Assembly (NCBI RefSeq): GCF_016587355.1
Contig: NZ_BNJF01000001.1
Coordinates: 2,306,501 to 2,370,500, forward strand
Origin: Ktedonospora formicarum
GTDB taxonomy: Bacteria; Chloroflexota; Ktedonobacteria; Ktedonobacterales; Ktedonobacteraceae
Length of the DNA stretch: 64,000 bases
Direction of reading: 5' to 3'
Shown here: positions 33,984 through 42,812 of the stretch, one piece after another
How positions within the stretch are numbered: position 1 is the stretch's first letter
How the letters are laid out: each line of letters starts with the position of its first letter
Program-made: the position numbers and the translations under genes
Notes under the pieces: model-generated
The model's input: only the letters and a program-made list of their open reading frames with translations
Databases searched by the model: none
What the model was told of the DNA's origin: nothing

Positions 33984-35089
33984 CACTCTTAGCCCCTCTT
34001 GTCACTCCCATCGCCGAGCCTTTCTTGGGCGGCGCTCAAGCCCTGGTCGCAAACCTGGCTCGAGGATTAAACCAGCGTGGTCATAAGGTCACACTGTTCG
34101 CTCGCCAGGGCTCATCTGTACCAGGAGTAGAGATAGAAACCTTTGAGGTGCCTGAGAGCGTGATTCCGGCCACCTTTGCCGGGCCTATGCGTGAACGCCC
34201 CGCCGATGATGGATTCTTCTCGCAGGCCAATGTCTTCCTAGAGATCTTTCTACGCCTACGTCAACGTCAAGAAGAGTTCGACCTGCTACATGCTCATGCC
34301 TTCGATTGGCCTGCTTTTACTCTGAGTACAATTTTGACGCGAATTCCCATTCTGCATACAATCCATCTACCAGCCGTCTCACCTGAGATTAATGAGAGCC
34401 TGCGCCTACTCCACCAACAAGGCCATCCTCTGCGTCTCATTACCGTCTCACAAGCTTGCGCGCGCACCTACGAGACGCACACACCTTTTGACCATATTAT
34501 CTATAACGGCCTGGATATCGCCTCTATCCCTTTCGCTCCCGAGGTTGATTCCGATGCGCCGCTTCTCTTCGCTGGACGCATTACACCTGAGAAAGGCGTC
34601 GAAGCCGCACTCGACATCGCCGAGCGCACCGGTATTCCTCTGCTCCTGGCTGGTGGTATCTATGACAATGCCTACTATGAGCAACGTATCGCCCCAAGGC
34701 TTCAAGAAATGGGCGAGCGCGCTCGCTATCTGGGGGCACTCGCACAGGACAAACTCTGGCAACTCATGGGTCAAACACGTGGACTGCTCTTCACGAGTAC
34801 CTGGGATGAGCCATTTGGACTGACAATGGTAGAGGCTATGGCGACGGGTACGCCCGTACTGGCTTTTGAGCGTGGAGCAGCAGCCGAAGTCATACGGCAT
34901 GGCGAGACTGGCTATCTCATCTCCCCTAACGCGCTTGAGCAAGCGGTACAACGAGTGCGCGACCTGCCAACCATTCAGCGCACACGTTGCCGCCAGCATG
35001 TTGAGCAAAGTTTCTCTTTCGACGCTATGCTAGATCGTCACGAACAGGCCTACTCCTCTGCGATAATGAAGCACATAAGTCCTAATTAA
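33974..35089 (+). CDS. GT4-family glycosyltransferase, candidate pterin glycosyltransferase
   Basis: GT-B retaining glycosyltransferase of 371 residues. The N-terminal acceptor domain opens MRIALLAPLVTPIAEPFLGG, with the GG loop followed by ALVANLARGLNQRGH. The C-terminal donor domain has LLFAGRITPEKGVEAALD and STWDEPFGLTMVEAMATG with the EX7E pair. It is cytosolic. The start overlaps the end of the pterin synthase gene. The GT4 enzyme BGluT of Synechococcus glucosylates tetrahydrobiopterin. An SDR-PTPS-GT4 order therefore suggests a tetrahydropterin glycoside as product. Alternative roles in cell-wall or lipid glycosylation cannot be excluded. Confidence 0.85.
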   Translation: MRIALLAPLVTPIAEPFLGGAQALVANLARGLNQRGHKVTLFARQGSSVPGVEIETFEVPESVIPATFAGPMRERPADDGFFSQANVFLEIFLRLRQRQEEFDLLHAHAFDWPAFTLSTILTRIPILHTIHLPAVSPEINESLRLLHQQGHPLRLITVSQACARTYETHTPFDHIIYNGLDIASIPFAPEVDSDAPLLFAGRITPEKGVEAALDIAERTGIPLLLAGGIYDNAYYEQRIAPRLQEMGERARYLGALAQDKLWQLMGQTRGLLFTSTWDEPFGLTMVEAMATGTPVLAFERGAAAEVIRHGETGYLISPNALEQAVQRVRDLPTIQRTRCRQHVEQSFSFDAMLDRHEQAYSSAIMKHISPN

Positions 35090-35090
35090 T

Positions 35091-35137
35091 GCGATAAAAG
35101 CGTAGGTTAAAGTCCGTCTTTACCCACTTGTTATCGC
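35091..35137. terminator. Imperfect hairpin between GT4 and glnA
   Basis: GCGATAA (35091-35097) pairs with TTATCGC (35131-35137), and TAAAG with CTTTA (35108-35112/35118-35122) near the tip, with mismatches between. It sits just past the GT4 stop. Its base resembles the GATAAAAG stems of other terminators here. Confidence 0.5.
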
Positions 35138-35279
35138 GAAAACATTCTTCAGGTATTCAGCAATTCCACTTTGCCAACATGAGAACAGAATGAAGATAGA
35201 GAGAGCGACCTAGAGATGCCACGGTTCTCGAATCGCTCTCTAAAGATCCTGAGTACATCAGCAGAGTGCCTGGAAGGCA

Positions 35280-36713
35280 TTAATATACTGAGAGATAACG
35301 CTGAACCTCCCAGGGGTGAACCTGCTCACGATACTCAGTCCATTCGATGCCCTTGGCATCCAGAAAGCCCTCATAAATGGTATCACCCAGCGTATCACGA
35401 ACCAGGGGGTCTTCGCGTAGGGCCGCCAGGGCCTCTCCGAGCGTCGCCGGGAGCATCGGTGCGCGTGGGCGCAGACGATCTCCCTCGTCGTGTAGGAAGA
35501 GATTCTCGTCCATTGCAGCCGGAAGTGAGAGCTTGCGCTGAATCCCATCCAGACCAGCGCGCAACATGACAGCCAGAGCGAGATAAGGATTACAGCTTGG
35601 ATCACTGCACCGCAATTCAATGCGCATCGAATTGTTAGGATCACTGCTCAAACGTGGCACACGAATCAAGGCCTGACGATTAATCCTCCCCCAATTGATG
35701 ACAACTGGCGCTTCATAACCACCCACAAGGCGCTTATAAGAATTGACCAGCGGCGCAAGTATGGCACAGATCGAGGAGGCATGCGCTAATTGGCCTGCGA
35801 TGAACCAGCGCCCCTCTTCAGAGAGCGCATAGTCAGCCTGAGAATTGAGGAAGGCATTGGCCCCGGTAGAAATCTTAATAAGCTGTTGATGAATATGCAG
35901 GCCTGAGCCATTGACACCATAAAAGGGCTTGGGCAGGAAAGTCGCATAGAGATTATGCTGTGCCGCCACAGTTTTGAGTACATACTTGGCGGTCATCAGG
36001 CTATCCGCAATTTGCAGAGCATCGGCAATTTCAAAGTCCAGTTCGTGCTGACCATCAGCGACTTCGTGGTGGCTGGCTTCAATATTGATATCCATTTTGT
36101 GGAGCGCATACACCATCTGGCTACGTACAATCGAAGCCAGGTCGGTCGAAAGGTCGAAATAGCCACGCCGATCATGTGGAAGCGGCTTGGGGCCATCTTC
36201 CTCGAAACGCAACAAAAAGAACTCTAACTCAGGCGCGACCCGGTAGTTATACCCCATCTCGCGAGCCAGTTCCAATGTCTGGCGCAGGATCGCGCGTGGA
36301 TCACCATCAAAGCTCTCTCCATCAGGCGTGCGCACATCGCAGATCACGCGTGCCACAATATCGCCACCAACACTCTCTTCCACTCGATGCGGATCAGAAG
36401 AAGCAGATGAGCGTATTTTATCAGGCAGAATCGCAAACGTCGAAAGATCTGGAAAGAGATACATATCGCTCTCTGCTACCCGCGCGAAGCCTTCTATCGA
36501 GGAGCCATCAAACCATTTCCCATGCGTGAGACAGTTAGTAAACTGCTCAACCGGGATCGTCACGCATTTTGCCATGCCCACGACATCAATAAATTCAAGA
36601 TTGATAAAGCGCACACGCTCATGCTCAATACGCGCCATCACCTGATCGTAATAACGGCGGTCGTAATGCTTGTACACATCTGTCTGTTTTGCGTGACTCT
36701 GTTCGTCTGCCAT
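35280..36713 (-). CDS. glnA: Glutamine synthetase, type I
   Basis: ATP-dependent ligation of ammonia to glutamate; forms dodecamers in the cytosol. It has the beta-grasp N-terminus (VRFINLEFIDVVGMAKCVTI), WFDGSSIEGFARVAESDM, the catalytic-domain motifs APELEFFLLRFE, NGSGLHIHQQL and NWGRINRQALIRVP, and RIELRCSDPSCNPYLALAV. It is 477 residues. I see no NLYDLP adenylylation motif, so control by adenylylation is unlikely. GAGGAG lies twelve bases before the ATG at 36711-36713; the in-frame GTG at 36720 is only two or three bases from it. No amtB or glnK is adjacent. It converges on the GT4 gene. Confidence 0.94.
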   Translation of the reverse strand: MADEQSHAKQTDVYKHYDRRYYDQVMARIEHERVRFINLEFIDVVGMAKCVTIPVEQFTNCLTHGKWFDGSSIEGFARVAESDMYLFPDLSTFAILPDKIRSSASSDPHRVEESVGGDIVARVICDVRTPDGESFDGDPRAILRQTLELAREMGYNYRVAPELEFFLLRFEEDGPKPLPHDRRGYFDLSTDLASIVRSQMVYALHKMDINIEASHHEVADGQHELDFEIADALQIADSLMTAKYVLKTVAAQHNLYATFLPKPFYGVNGSGLHIHQQLIKISTGANAFLNSQADYALSEEGRWFIAGQLAHASSICAILAPLVNSYKRLVGGYEAPVVINWGRINRQALIRVPRLSSDPNNSMRIELRCSDPSCNPYLALAVMLRAGLDGIQRKLSLPAAMDENLFLHDEGDRLRPRAPMLPATLGEALAALREDPLVRDTLGDTIYEGFLDAKGIEWTEYREQVHPWEVQRYLSVY

Positions 36714-36815
36714 ATCTCTCACTGCTCCTCTTTGCAGGTCTCTCTTTTCAGTCTACATTGACCGGGCTAATAGTAATGATGCACCACTGAGGAGCCATAC
36801 CTCTTATCGAGTTCG

Positions 36816-37088
36816 CTACCCCTCAGCCTCCTTCACTACACCATCTGTATCCGCCTGGAAATTGCGTGGATCTGTAAAGAACTGTACCAGCCCACAGCGA
36901 CTACACACCAGGGGATGAATCATAGAAGCCACTTTACCCCAACCCATGATCGATGCGCTAGTAGCATACACACTTACTGGCTGCATCGCAATATTCGACC
37001 AGATACGGGCTTGAGGACGCGCCCCACAGTTTGGGCAGGATGAAATCAGCGTTCTGGTAGGATCATAGTAGTCATAGTCACTCATCAT
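36816..37088 (-). CDS. Small zinc-ribbon protein, 90 aa
   Basis: A soluble small protein with two CxxC pairs, CPNCGARPQ near residue 18 and CSRCGLVQFF near residue 62, giving one zinc ribbon. The pairs are separated by about 40 residues with IMGWGKVASMIHPLV. I do not recognise a named family. A weak AAGG precedes the first ATG; the second Met is equally possible. It lies about 100 bases upstream of glnA on the same strand. Confidence 0.6.
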   Translation of the reverse strand: MMSDYDYYDPTRTLISSCPNCGARPQARIWSNIAMQPVSVYATSASIMGWGKVASMIHPLVCSRCGLVQFFTDPRNFQADTDGVVKEAEG

Positions 37089-37471
37089 GTTATTTGCCTT
37101 GCTCTTCTCTTTGAAACATGCTTTAGAAGCCAGGCTCTATCACGCGCTCATCCCTACTGTTCTTTAGCCATTAACCGCAAGTCGAAACCACATTGTTGCA
37201 TGCCTTTCCACCCATGTCAAGCAGGAAACACCGCCAGGCTTCTGCTTCTATCCTCATGCTTATACGCGAGATAACGCTTCTCTATATAGAGAACGTAAAC
37301 ATCTATAAAGCCTCAAAACCAGTATGGTATATTGATGAGTTTCAAACAGTTACGCCACTAGAGATAGAAAATGTAGATTAGCTTGCAGATACAGCTTCAG
37401 CCACATATAATACGAAACATCACAGAGCATAGTGAAACAGAAAAGAGCGAAGGAGCATAGAGCGAATTTGT
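37089..37471. other. 383-base divergent intergenic stretch with a 16-bp palindrome
   Basis: TTCTCTATATAGAGAA at 37278-37293 is a perfect palindrome and could be an operator for the PQQ-dehydrogenase-like gene downstream. The rest is AT-rich with no gene that has a convincing start. Confidence 0.5.
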
Positions 37472-38691
37472 ATGGATAACACGGAAGAACGTTCGCAATC
37501 AGGCCACAAGCGCCGAGCCCTGACGCCCTGGCGTATCGCACTCATAGTCATCTTGATTCTCCTGCTAGTTGCGGGAGGAGTATTGGCTAGCAAATGGCGC
37601 ACAGTCAGTTCGCTGCTGACTGGCTCACGCTATGTTAGCGTCAACGCCGCGACAGAGTCTCTAACACTACCGCCAGGCTTTCATGCTGAACCGTTCTACA
37701 CAGGGCTCTCCATCCCGCGCATGCTAACATTCAGCCCTGATGGCACCCTCTTCGTAGCCGAACGGGGGCAAAGAGCATCATAGCCCTTCCCAAACGCGAG
37801 CACAACGGGCAGGCTAGCCAACGCATTGTTATCGCGAGTGGCCTGGATGATCCTACCAGCCTCGATTTCCAGGGCAACCAGTTGTACATTGGCGAAGGCT
37901 CACGCATCACGCGCCTGACCCTGGATAAGAACTATAAGGTCACCGAACGCAAGGTCATCATCCCCAACCTACCAACAGGCGGCAACCACATCACACGAAC
38001 AGTCCTGGTAGGACCAGACAACGCCCTCTATGTATCGATAGGCTCTACCTGCAATAACTGTGTTGAAGATGATCAGATGCGCGCCACAATCTGGCGCTAC
38101 AATATGGATGGTAGTGGTGGACGACTCTACGCCAAGGGGCTACGCAACGCAGTCGGGCTGGCAATCAATCCCTGGAACCAGCAAATCTGGGCCACAAACA
38201 ATGGACGCGACATGCTTGGAGATGATATACCTCCCGAGACGGTCTATCACATCGAGGATAATCAGAACTATGGGTGGCCCTATTGTCACGCCGGAGATAT
38301 TATTGATCCCGATCTTGGGAATGCCAATTCATGCAATGGTATCGTCAAACCCCTAGTGAAGATGCAGGCCCACTCAGCGCCCTTAGGATTGGCATTCTAC
38401 AACCGAGGAACTCGCCAGGGAAGTGGACACTTCCCCCAGAGCTACCAGGGTCTCTATATCGCCTTTCATGGCTCCTGGAACCGGAGCGTTCCTACCGGCT
38501 ATAAGGTCGTCTTCGTCCCTATCAACGATAAAGGAGAGATCGCAGGCCCGGTTCAGGACTTCGCGACAGGCTGGCTCAAAGGAAATAGCGCCTCCGGTCG
38601 CCCGGCAGGTGTAGCCGTAGGATCAGATAACGCCCTCTATATCAGCGACGACCAGTCAGGCATCATCTACCGTGTCACATACACAGGCTAG
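37472..38691 (+). pseudogene. PQQ-dependent sugar dehydrogenase (sorbosone dehydrogenase-like), frameshifted at a G-run
   Basis: Six-bladed beta-propeller oxidoreductase of the soluble aldose/sorbosone dehydrogenase family, held outside the membrane by one N-terminal helix (WRIALIVILILLLVAGGVLA). The first frame covers LPPGFHAEPFYTGLSIPRML and ends after FVAERG. The second holds the rest: QLYIGEGSRITRL, GGNHITRTVLVGPDNALYVS, GLRNAVGLAINP, NYGWPYCHAG, SAPLGLAFYN, YIAFHGSWNRS and GRPAGVAVGSDNALYI. One extra G in the five-G run at 37764-37768 restores the frame as AERGAKSIIALPKRE. Restored length is about 406 residues. Error, phase variation or true inactivation cannot be told apart here. Confidence 0.85.
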
Positions 38692-38701
38692 ACTTAAAGA
38701 T

Positions 38702-38723
38702 GAGGAGGCTCCTATGCCTCCTC
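38702..38723. terminator. 8-bp GC-rich hairpin between convergent genes
   Basis: GAGGAGGC (38702-38709) and GCCTCCTC (38716-38723) pair perfectly with a 6-base loop. It overlaps the stop region of the RmlD-like gene and can serve the PQQ-dehydrogenase-like transcript. Confidence 0.55.
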
Positions 38724-39575
38724 TACACTCCTGGGCGCATACCGCGCCAGCGATTCATTGATTGTCAGTGGTAGCATACCCAACCCCTCCATCATGTGTG
38801 TGTCAAGCGAGGTATCACGTGGCAAGCGCGAATTGGCAGGCTTGTGAGTAGGATGCAGACGCTCACAGGGAACACCCAATACCCGCATCGCTTCACGATA
38901 AAATTGGCAAATGCTCATCCGCTTACCAGCGACATTCATTGTATCTTGAAATTCTGAGCATGTGATTAGCGAGATTATCTCCGCAGCCTGATTGACATTC
39001 AGGGGACTCTTAAACATGTCATCGAAGAATTCAAAGCTCTCGCCACTCAGCAAACCGGCACGAACGCGTGTCAGGCGATGATCCAATTCACCACCCGCAT
39101 AACCATAAAGATAACTGGGTCGAATAATACAGTAGTCAGCGCAGAGCTCACGCACTCGCTCCTCAAAGAACTGGAGATTATAACCATAAGGCGTCACAGG
39201 ATGACACTGGTCTTTCTCAGTATACAATCCCTTATCCCCATCAAAAATACCATCGCTTGAGATATACGCCACCCGACAAGAGCGACATGCCTGCACAAAC
39301 TGCTTTACTCGGTAGTGATATTCATGTTTATCAACGGCAGGATCAGCGGCTTCATAGGCCATATTCGCTGCCACCACAACGACATCGACTTCATGCTCTC
39401 TCAACAAAGGCATGATATCGTCGCGCCAAAAATCGAACTTGATCGAATCAGGATAGAGAGCCCTAGAACGATGTGAAGGTAGAAGTATAAATGATTGCTC
39501 TGATAAAAGTGGAGCGAGTGTTCGTCCAAGATAGCCACTGGAACCAAGCAACAAAAGACGCTGTAATCTTGGCAT
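38712..39575 (-). CDS. RmlD-like extended SDR, catalytic Lys absent
   Basis: NAD(P)-binding protein of the dTDP-4-dehydrorhamnose-reductase (RmlD) branch, 287 residues. The Rossmann motif is LLLGSSGYLGRTLAPLL. YISSDGIFDGDKGLYTE corresponds to the STDYVFDG region of RmlD. PVTPYGYN is the active-site helix. Normally YxxxK is present; here Tyr130 is followed by G-Y-N-Leu134, so the catalytic Lys is replaced by Leu. The C-terminal sugar-binding part has SPLNVNQAAEII and NVAGKRMSICQF. It may be a non-catalytic or altered-specificity relative. No other rhamnose-pathway gene is close by. Confidence 0.8.
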   Translation of the reverse strand: MPRLQRLLLLGSSGYLGRTLAPLLSEQSFILLPSHRSRALYPDSIKFDFWRDDIMPLLREHEVDVVVVAANMAYEAADPAVDKHEYHYRVKQFVQACRSCRVAYISSDGIFDGDKGLYTEKDQCHPVTPYGYNLQFFEERVRELCADYCIIRPSYLYGYAGGELDHRLTRVRAGLLSGESFEFFDDMFKSPLNVNQAAEIISLITCSEFQDTMNVAGKRMSICQFYREAMRVLGVPCERLHPTHKPANSRLPRDTSLDTHMMEGLGMLPLTINESLARYAPRSVEEA

Positions 39576-39627
39576 GGGGAAAACTCATTTTCTCTCTGCT
39601 CACAGACAATCAGTACGTTGGATGGCA

Positions 39628-39663
39628 AGTATATGCGCCCTGACTGACCAGGACGCATATACT
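39628..39663 (-). terminator. Terminator hairpin after the M16-like gene
   Basis: AGTATATGCG (39628-39637) and CGCATATACT (39654-39663) pair perfectly over 10 bp, with CCTG/CAGG continuing inside. It lies just past the M16-like stop codon. Confidence 0.7.
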
Positions 39664-39676
39664 CAACTCAGAAATC

Positions 39677-40957
39677 TTAAAAAGCGAGCGTATCGCCCAC
39701 TAGTTCTTCGCGCTGTAGCGGACCTATAGCAGCCACAGTCAATGGCTGAAGTGGGGAGTAGTCACGTAATACCTTGAGCACCTGCTCCTGAGACACGCTG
39801 TCGATAGCTTCCTTCACATCCTGGATAGTCTTGAACTTGCGCTCGTACCACCAGGAGCGACTAATCGCGCCCATACGCGAACCAGACCCCTCGCCGCGCA
39901 TGACCAATTCGCTCTTCAACTGCACCTTAGCGCGATCAAGCTCATCTTCCGTGATACCATCCTGCTCTAATTTGCGCAACTCATCAACGATGACCTGCAA
40001 GCACTCGCGTCCCTGCTCAGGCGTCGTACCTGCATACACGCGCAAGACACCAATCTGCTTATTCCCTGCCAAGCCAGCCGAGACACCATAGACCAGACCG
40101 CGTTTTTCACGTACTTCCACGAAGAGGCGAGAAGCCATGCCACCACCCAGAACCTCAGCAATGACCTGCCCCGCATAGTAATCGGCATCTGTATAGTTAG
40201 GGAAGGGCACCATCATCCCAATATGCTCTTGCTTGCCCTCCTGATGCTCCAGAGCCACAATATTCGTTGGCTGAGGCTTCGGTACCACCAGCGCTTGCGC
40301 ATTCCCCTGCCAGGAACCAAAGAGCGCCTCGATCTTCTCCACCACATGATCCCAGTCGAACTTACCAGCAATGGCAAAAAGCACATTGTTGGGCTGATAG
40401 CGGGCCTGCCAGAAGTCGAGCAGGTCCTGGCGCTGCAATGCTCGAACGCTATCGTCGCTACCTAGCATAGGACGACCAAGAGGAGAACCCTGGTAGAAAT
40501 TGGACCGCACCAGCTCAAAGATGCGGCTCATCGGCTCATCGTCGCGGCGACGAATCTCTTGCAGAACAATATTGCGCATCTGATCGAGTTCCGCGCGGGG
40601 GAAGGTCGGCTGTAAGAGCACCTCACGCAACAGATCCAACGTAGCATCGAGCTTGGTATGCACAATCTGTGCCCATACCTGACTCGTTTCCAGGCCCGTA
40701 CTGGCTCCCTTACGCGCACCAAGTGACTCAAAGGCCTCATTTAGTGAGCGCGCGTCATGTTGCTTTGTCCCCTGGAAAAGCATATACTCAAAAAGGTGTG
40801 CCAGGCCAGGTTTATCTTGCGGCTCATGGACAACAGCCGCGTCAAGCTGAAAACCGAGCGACGTCGAACTCAGACTGGGCATATATTGCCCGATTAGTTC
40901 GATGCCATTGGGCAGCTTATGGAAATAGTAATTTGGGGGTAGCTGTTCACTACTCAT
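39677..40957 (-). CDS. M16-family peptidase-like protein with altered zinc motif
   Basis: Cytosolic protein of 426 residues with the two-domain M16B fold. The zinc-binding region reads GLAHLFEYMLFQGT at residues 51-64. Active members have HxxEH; here the second His is Tyr58. The downstream Glu ligand is kept in NIVLQEIRRRDDEPM. The C-terminal domain has the usual GGGMASRLFVEVREKRGLVYGV. Non-catalytic M16 subunits in heterodimers lose such residues, yet no active partner gene is next to it. AAAGGA precedes the ATG at 40955-40957. It may be a binding or chaperone-like protein, or use unusual metal ligation. Confidence 0.88.
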   Translation of the reverse strand: MSSEQLPPNYYFHKLPNGIELIGQYMPSLSSTSLGFQLDAAVVHEPQDKPGLAHLFEYMLFQGTKQHDARSLNEAFESLGARKGASTGLETSQVWAQIVHTKLDATLDLLREVLLQPTFPRAELDQMRNIVLQEIRRRDDEPMSRIFELVRSNFYQGSPLGRPMLGSDDSVRALQRQDLLDFWQARYQPNNVLFAIAGKFDWDHVVEKIEALFGSWQGNAQALVVPKPQPTNIVALEHQEGKQEHIGMMVPFPNYTDADYYAGQVIAEVLGGGMASRLFVEVREKRGLVYGVSAGLAGNKQIGVLRVYAGTTPEQGRECLQVIVDELRKLEQDGITEDELDRAKVQLKSELVMRGEGSGSRMGAISRSWWYERKFKTIQDVKEAIDSVSQEQVLKVLRDYSPLQPLTVAAIGPLQREELVGDTLAF

Positions 40958-41000
40958 ATATCAATCCTTTCTGGGCAAGGAATAGCGACGCTGGCAATGG

Positions 41001-41060
41001 AAAAAACCCGAGCGTGACAGCGCTAGCCACAAGCGTGGCATGGGTTTTCGCATAAGACCT
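41001..41060 (+). repeat. Palindromic repeat copy R2
   Basis: Left arm AAAACCC (41003-41009) and right arm GGGTTTT (41042-41048) enclose GAGC and a hairpin GCCAC/GTGGC (41026-41030/41035-41039, loop AAGC). The tail is CGCATAAGACC. Lies in the divergent gap between the M16-like and MFS genes. Confidence 0.75.
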
Positions 41061-41367
41061 AGTATATCACAATACCGAACAAATAACGCGACTGTCTCCC
41101 TCTACAAACGAGCCGTAGCTCCACAAGAAAAGCCATCCCAGAAGGCTTGCTTACGCCGATGCATGGCAAGCCACACACACAAGACGATCCCCACTCTACA
41201 CCACCCGCACTTACGCAAACCCATCAGCTATAATAAAAGCAAGCAATCTATAATCATCCATCTATGCATCCGCCTTATAGCCGCTTAAGGCTGCTAAGAC
41301 CTGCCCTTTTGACCATAGCCCAGGCAGGCACCCATACCTTATACTCAACAAAATGTATTACGCCTAC

Positions 41368-41444
41368 TCGAAAACCTAAATGTGCCAACACTAGCCACAA
41401 CCCTCATGCGGGGTACAGCAGCACGTTAGTTTTCGTCTAAGACC
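41368..41444 (+). repeat. Palindromic repeat copy R3
   Basis: CGAAAACCTA at the left and TAGTTTTCG at the right pair with one bulge. In between are CTAGCCACAA and an ACCC/GGGT hairpin, and the tail is TCTAAGACC. It ends about 28 bases before the MFS start codon. Confidence 0.7.
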
Positions 41445-41472
41445 TTAATAGATACATCTGAAAGCAGGTTTT

Positions 41473-42753
41473 ATGGGGATTGAGCACACCAAAGAGCAGA
41501 GCAGCGCTGAAGAAAGATCTACACCAGGGAAAGCCATCGGTCTGACCTCTCCCATATCGACAAAACCCATTTGGCGCAATCGCGTTTTACTAGCCGTCTC
41601 TTTCGCGATATTCATTGACTTCGCTGGTACCGGTATGGTCGCACCTGTGCGCATCCTATATGCGACTGAGCATGGTGCCTCCCTCGCGGTAGTCGACGCG
41701 ATGGCGACAGCCTATCTCGTCTCAAACTTCATCTTTCAGTTTCCTGCTGGTTGGCTCGCTGACCGCTGGGGTCATAAACGCATTATGCTCTTGAGCCTGC
41801 TAGCCCAGGGCATTCTCTCCGCCATCTACATTCCGGTGACTGATCCCTATGTCTTTATTGGGCTCCGCTTTCTAGAGGGAATGTTTGGTGCCGCGCTCAT
41901 GCCTGCAACTCGCGCATTGATCATTGACGCCATTCCAGAGAATCAGCAGGGGCAAGCCTTCGGCATCTTCGCGGCCTTTTTTAATGCGGGCTTCCTGTTA
42001 GGACCTGGATTAGGCGGACTATTAGGCGAAACCTGGGCTTTTGGTGGCGCGGTCATTACGCGCGTGCTCGCGATCATGATTATCTTAATATGGCTTGGTG
42101 CCAGCCTCAAGAAGAACACAAATGCATTACAGTCTGGAGGTCCCTCACTTCCTACAACATCGAGAGAACGCACCTCGTTCAAGGACTTGCTCGCGCTACC
42201 ACTGCTTGGTGCCTACATCATCGCTTTTGGCGACTACCTCTATCTTGGCTTCGATCAAACATTGATGCCCATCTGGCTGCACAACGACCTGGGAGCCTCG
42301 ATGGCAATCATTGGCTTGATCTATGTAGTCTGGTCCATTCCCAATACGCTGCTGGGGCCTATTGGCGGAAGAGTCGCCGATAGAGTCTCGCGGAAATGGC
42401 TGATTCTGCTTTTTGGTCTGGGGCAAATTCCCCTCTACATAGGATATGGGCTGGCGAACAACGTCAATCAGGTACTCACCCTCTTCGCCCTGCACGGCAT
42501 TCTATATGCCTTCATGATTCCCGCAATGGATTCTTTTATTGCTTCCAGCTCGCCCGGCAAACTCCGCGCGCGTGTACAAGGACTCTACACAACAACTGGC
42601 TTTATTGGAGCCTTCGTTGGGAGCAGTGGCTTTACACCTCTCTACCACATCAGCTTCCGTCTCCCGCCCTTCGCGATGGGCGCAGGCTATGGCCTGTGCA
42701 TCATTGTAGGCAGCACCCTGATCTTTCTGGCTGCGAGACGCGCGAAGAGCTAA
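41473..42753 (+). CDS. MFS transporter
   Basis: Major facilitator superfamily inner-membrane protein, 426 residues and about twelve helices. The first-half signature GWLADRWGHKRIMLLS is the loop 2-3 motif, and GGRVADRVSRKWLILL repeats it in the second half. FLEGMFGAALMPATRALI and GPGLGGLLGE are typical of the helix 4-5 region of multidrug-type exporters. A hydrophilic N-terminal tail of about 35 residues precedes the first helix. AGG lies four bases before the ATG at 41473. Substrate is unknown. Two palindromic repeats lie upstream. Confidence 0.92.
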   Translation: MGIEHTKEQSSAEERSTPGKAIGLTSPISTKPIWRNRVLLAVSFAIFIDFAGTGMVAPVRILYATEHGASLAVVDAMATAYLVSNFIFQFPAGWLADRWGHKRIMLLSLLAQGILSAIYIPVTDPYVFIGLRFLEGMFGAALMPATRALIIDAIPENQQGQAFGIFAAFFNAGFLLGPGLGGLLGETWAFGGAVITRVLAIMIILIWLGASLKKNTNALQSGGPSLPTTSRERTSFKDLLALPLLGAYIIAFGDYLYLGFDQTLMPIWLHNDLGASMAIIGLIYVVWSIPNTLLGPIGGRVADRVSRKWLILLFGLGQIPLYIGYGLANNVNQVLTLFALHGILYAFMIPAMDSFIASSSPGKLRARVQGLYTTTGFIGAFVGSSGFTPLYHISFRLPPFAMGAGYGLCIIVGSTLIFLAARRAKS

Positions 42754-42765
42754 CCCAAAAAAACA

Positions 42766-42799
42766 AGGAATGCGGAAGGGTTGGCCCTTCCGCATTCCT
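42766..42799. terminator. Bidirectional 15-bp terminator between convergent genes
   Basis: Arms 42766-42780 and 42785-42799 pair perfectly with loop TTGG. A run of A on the plus strand at 42757-42763 gives a T-run after the hairpin on the minus strand, so it is a full Rho-independent terminator for the spermidine-synthase-like gene. It also lies 12 bases past the MFS stop codon. Confidence 0.88.
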
Positions 42800-42812
42800 A
42801 ATATCTATGTCT

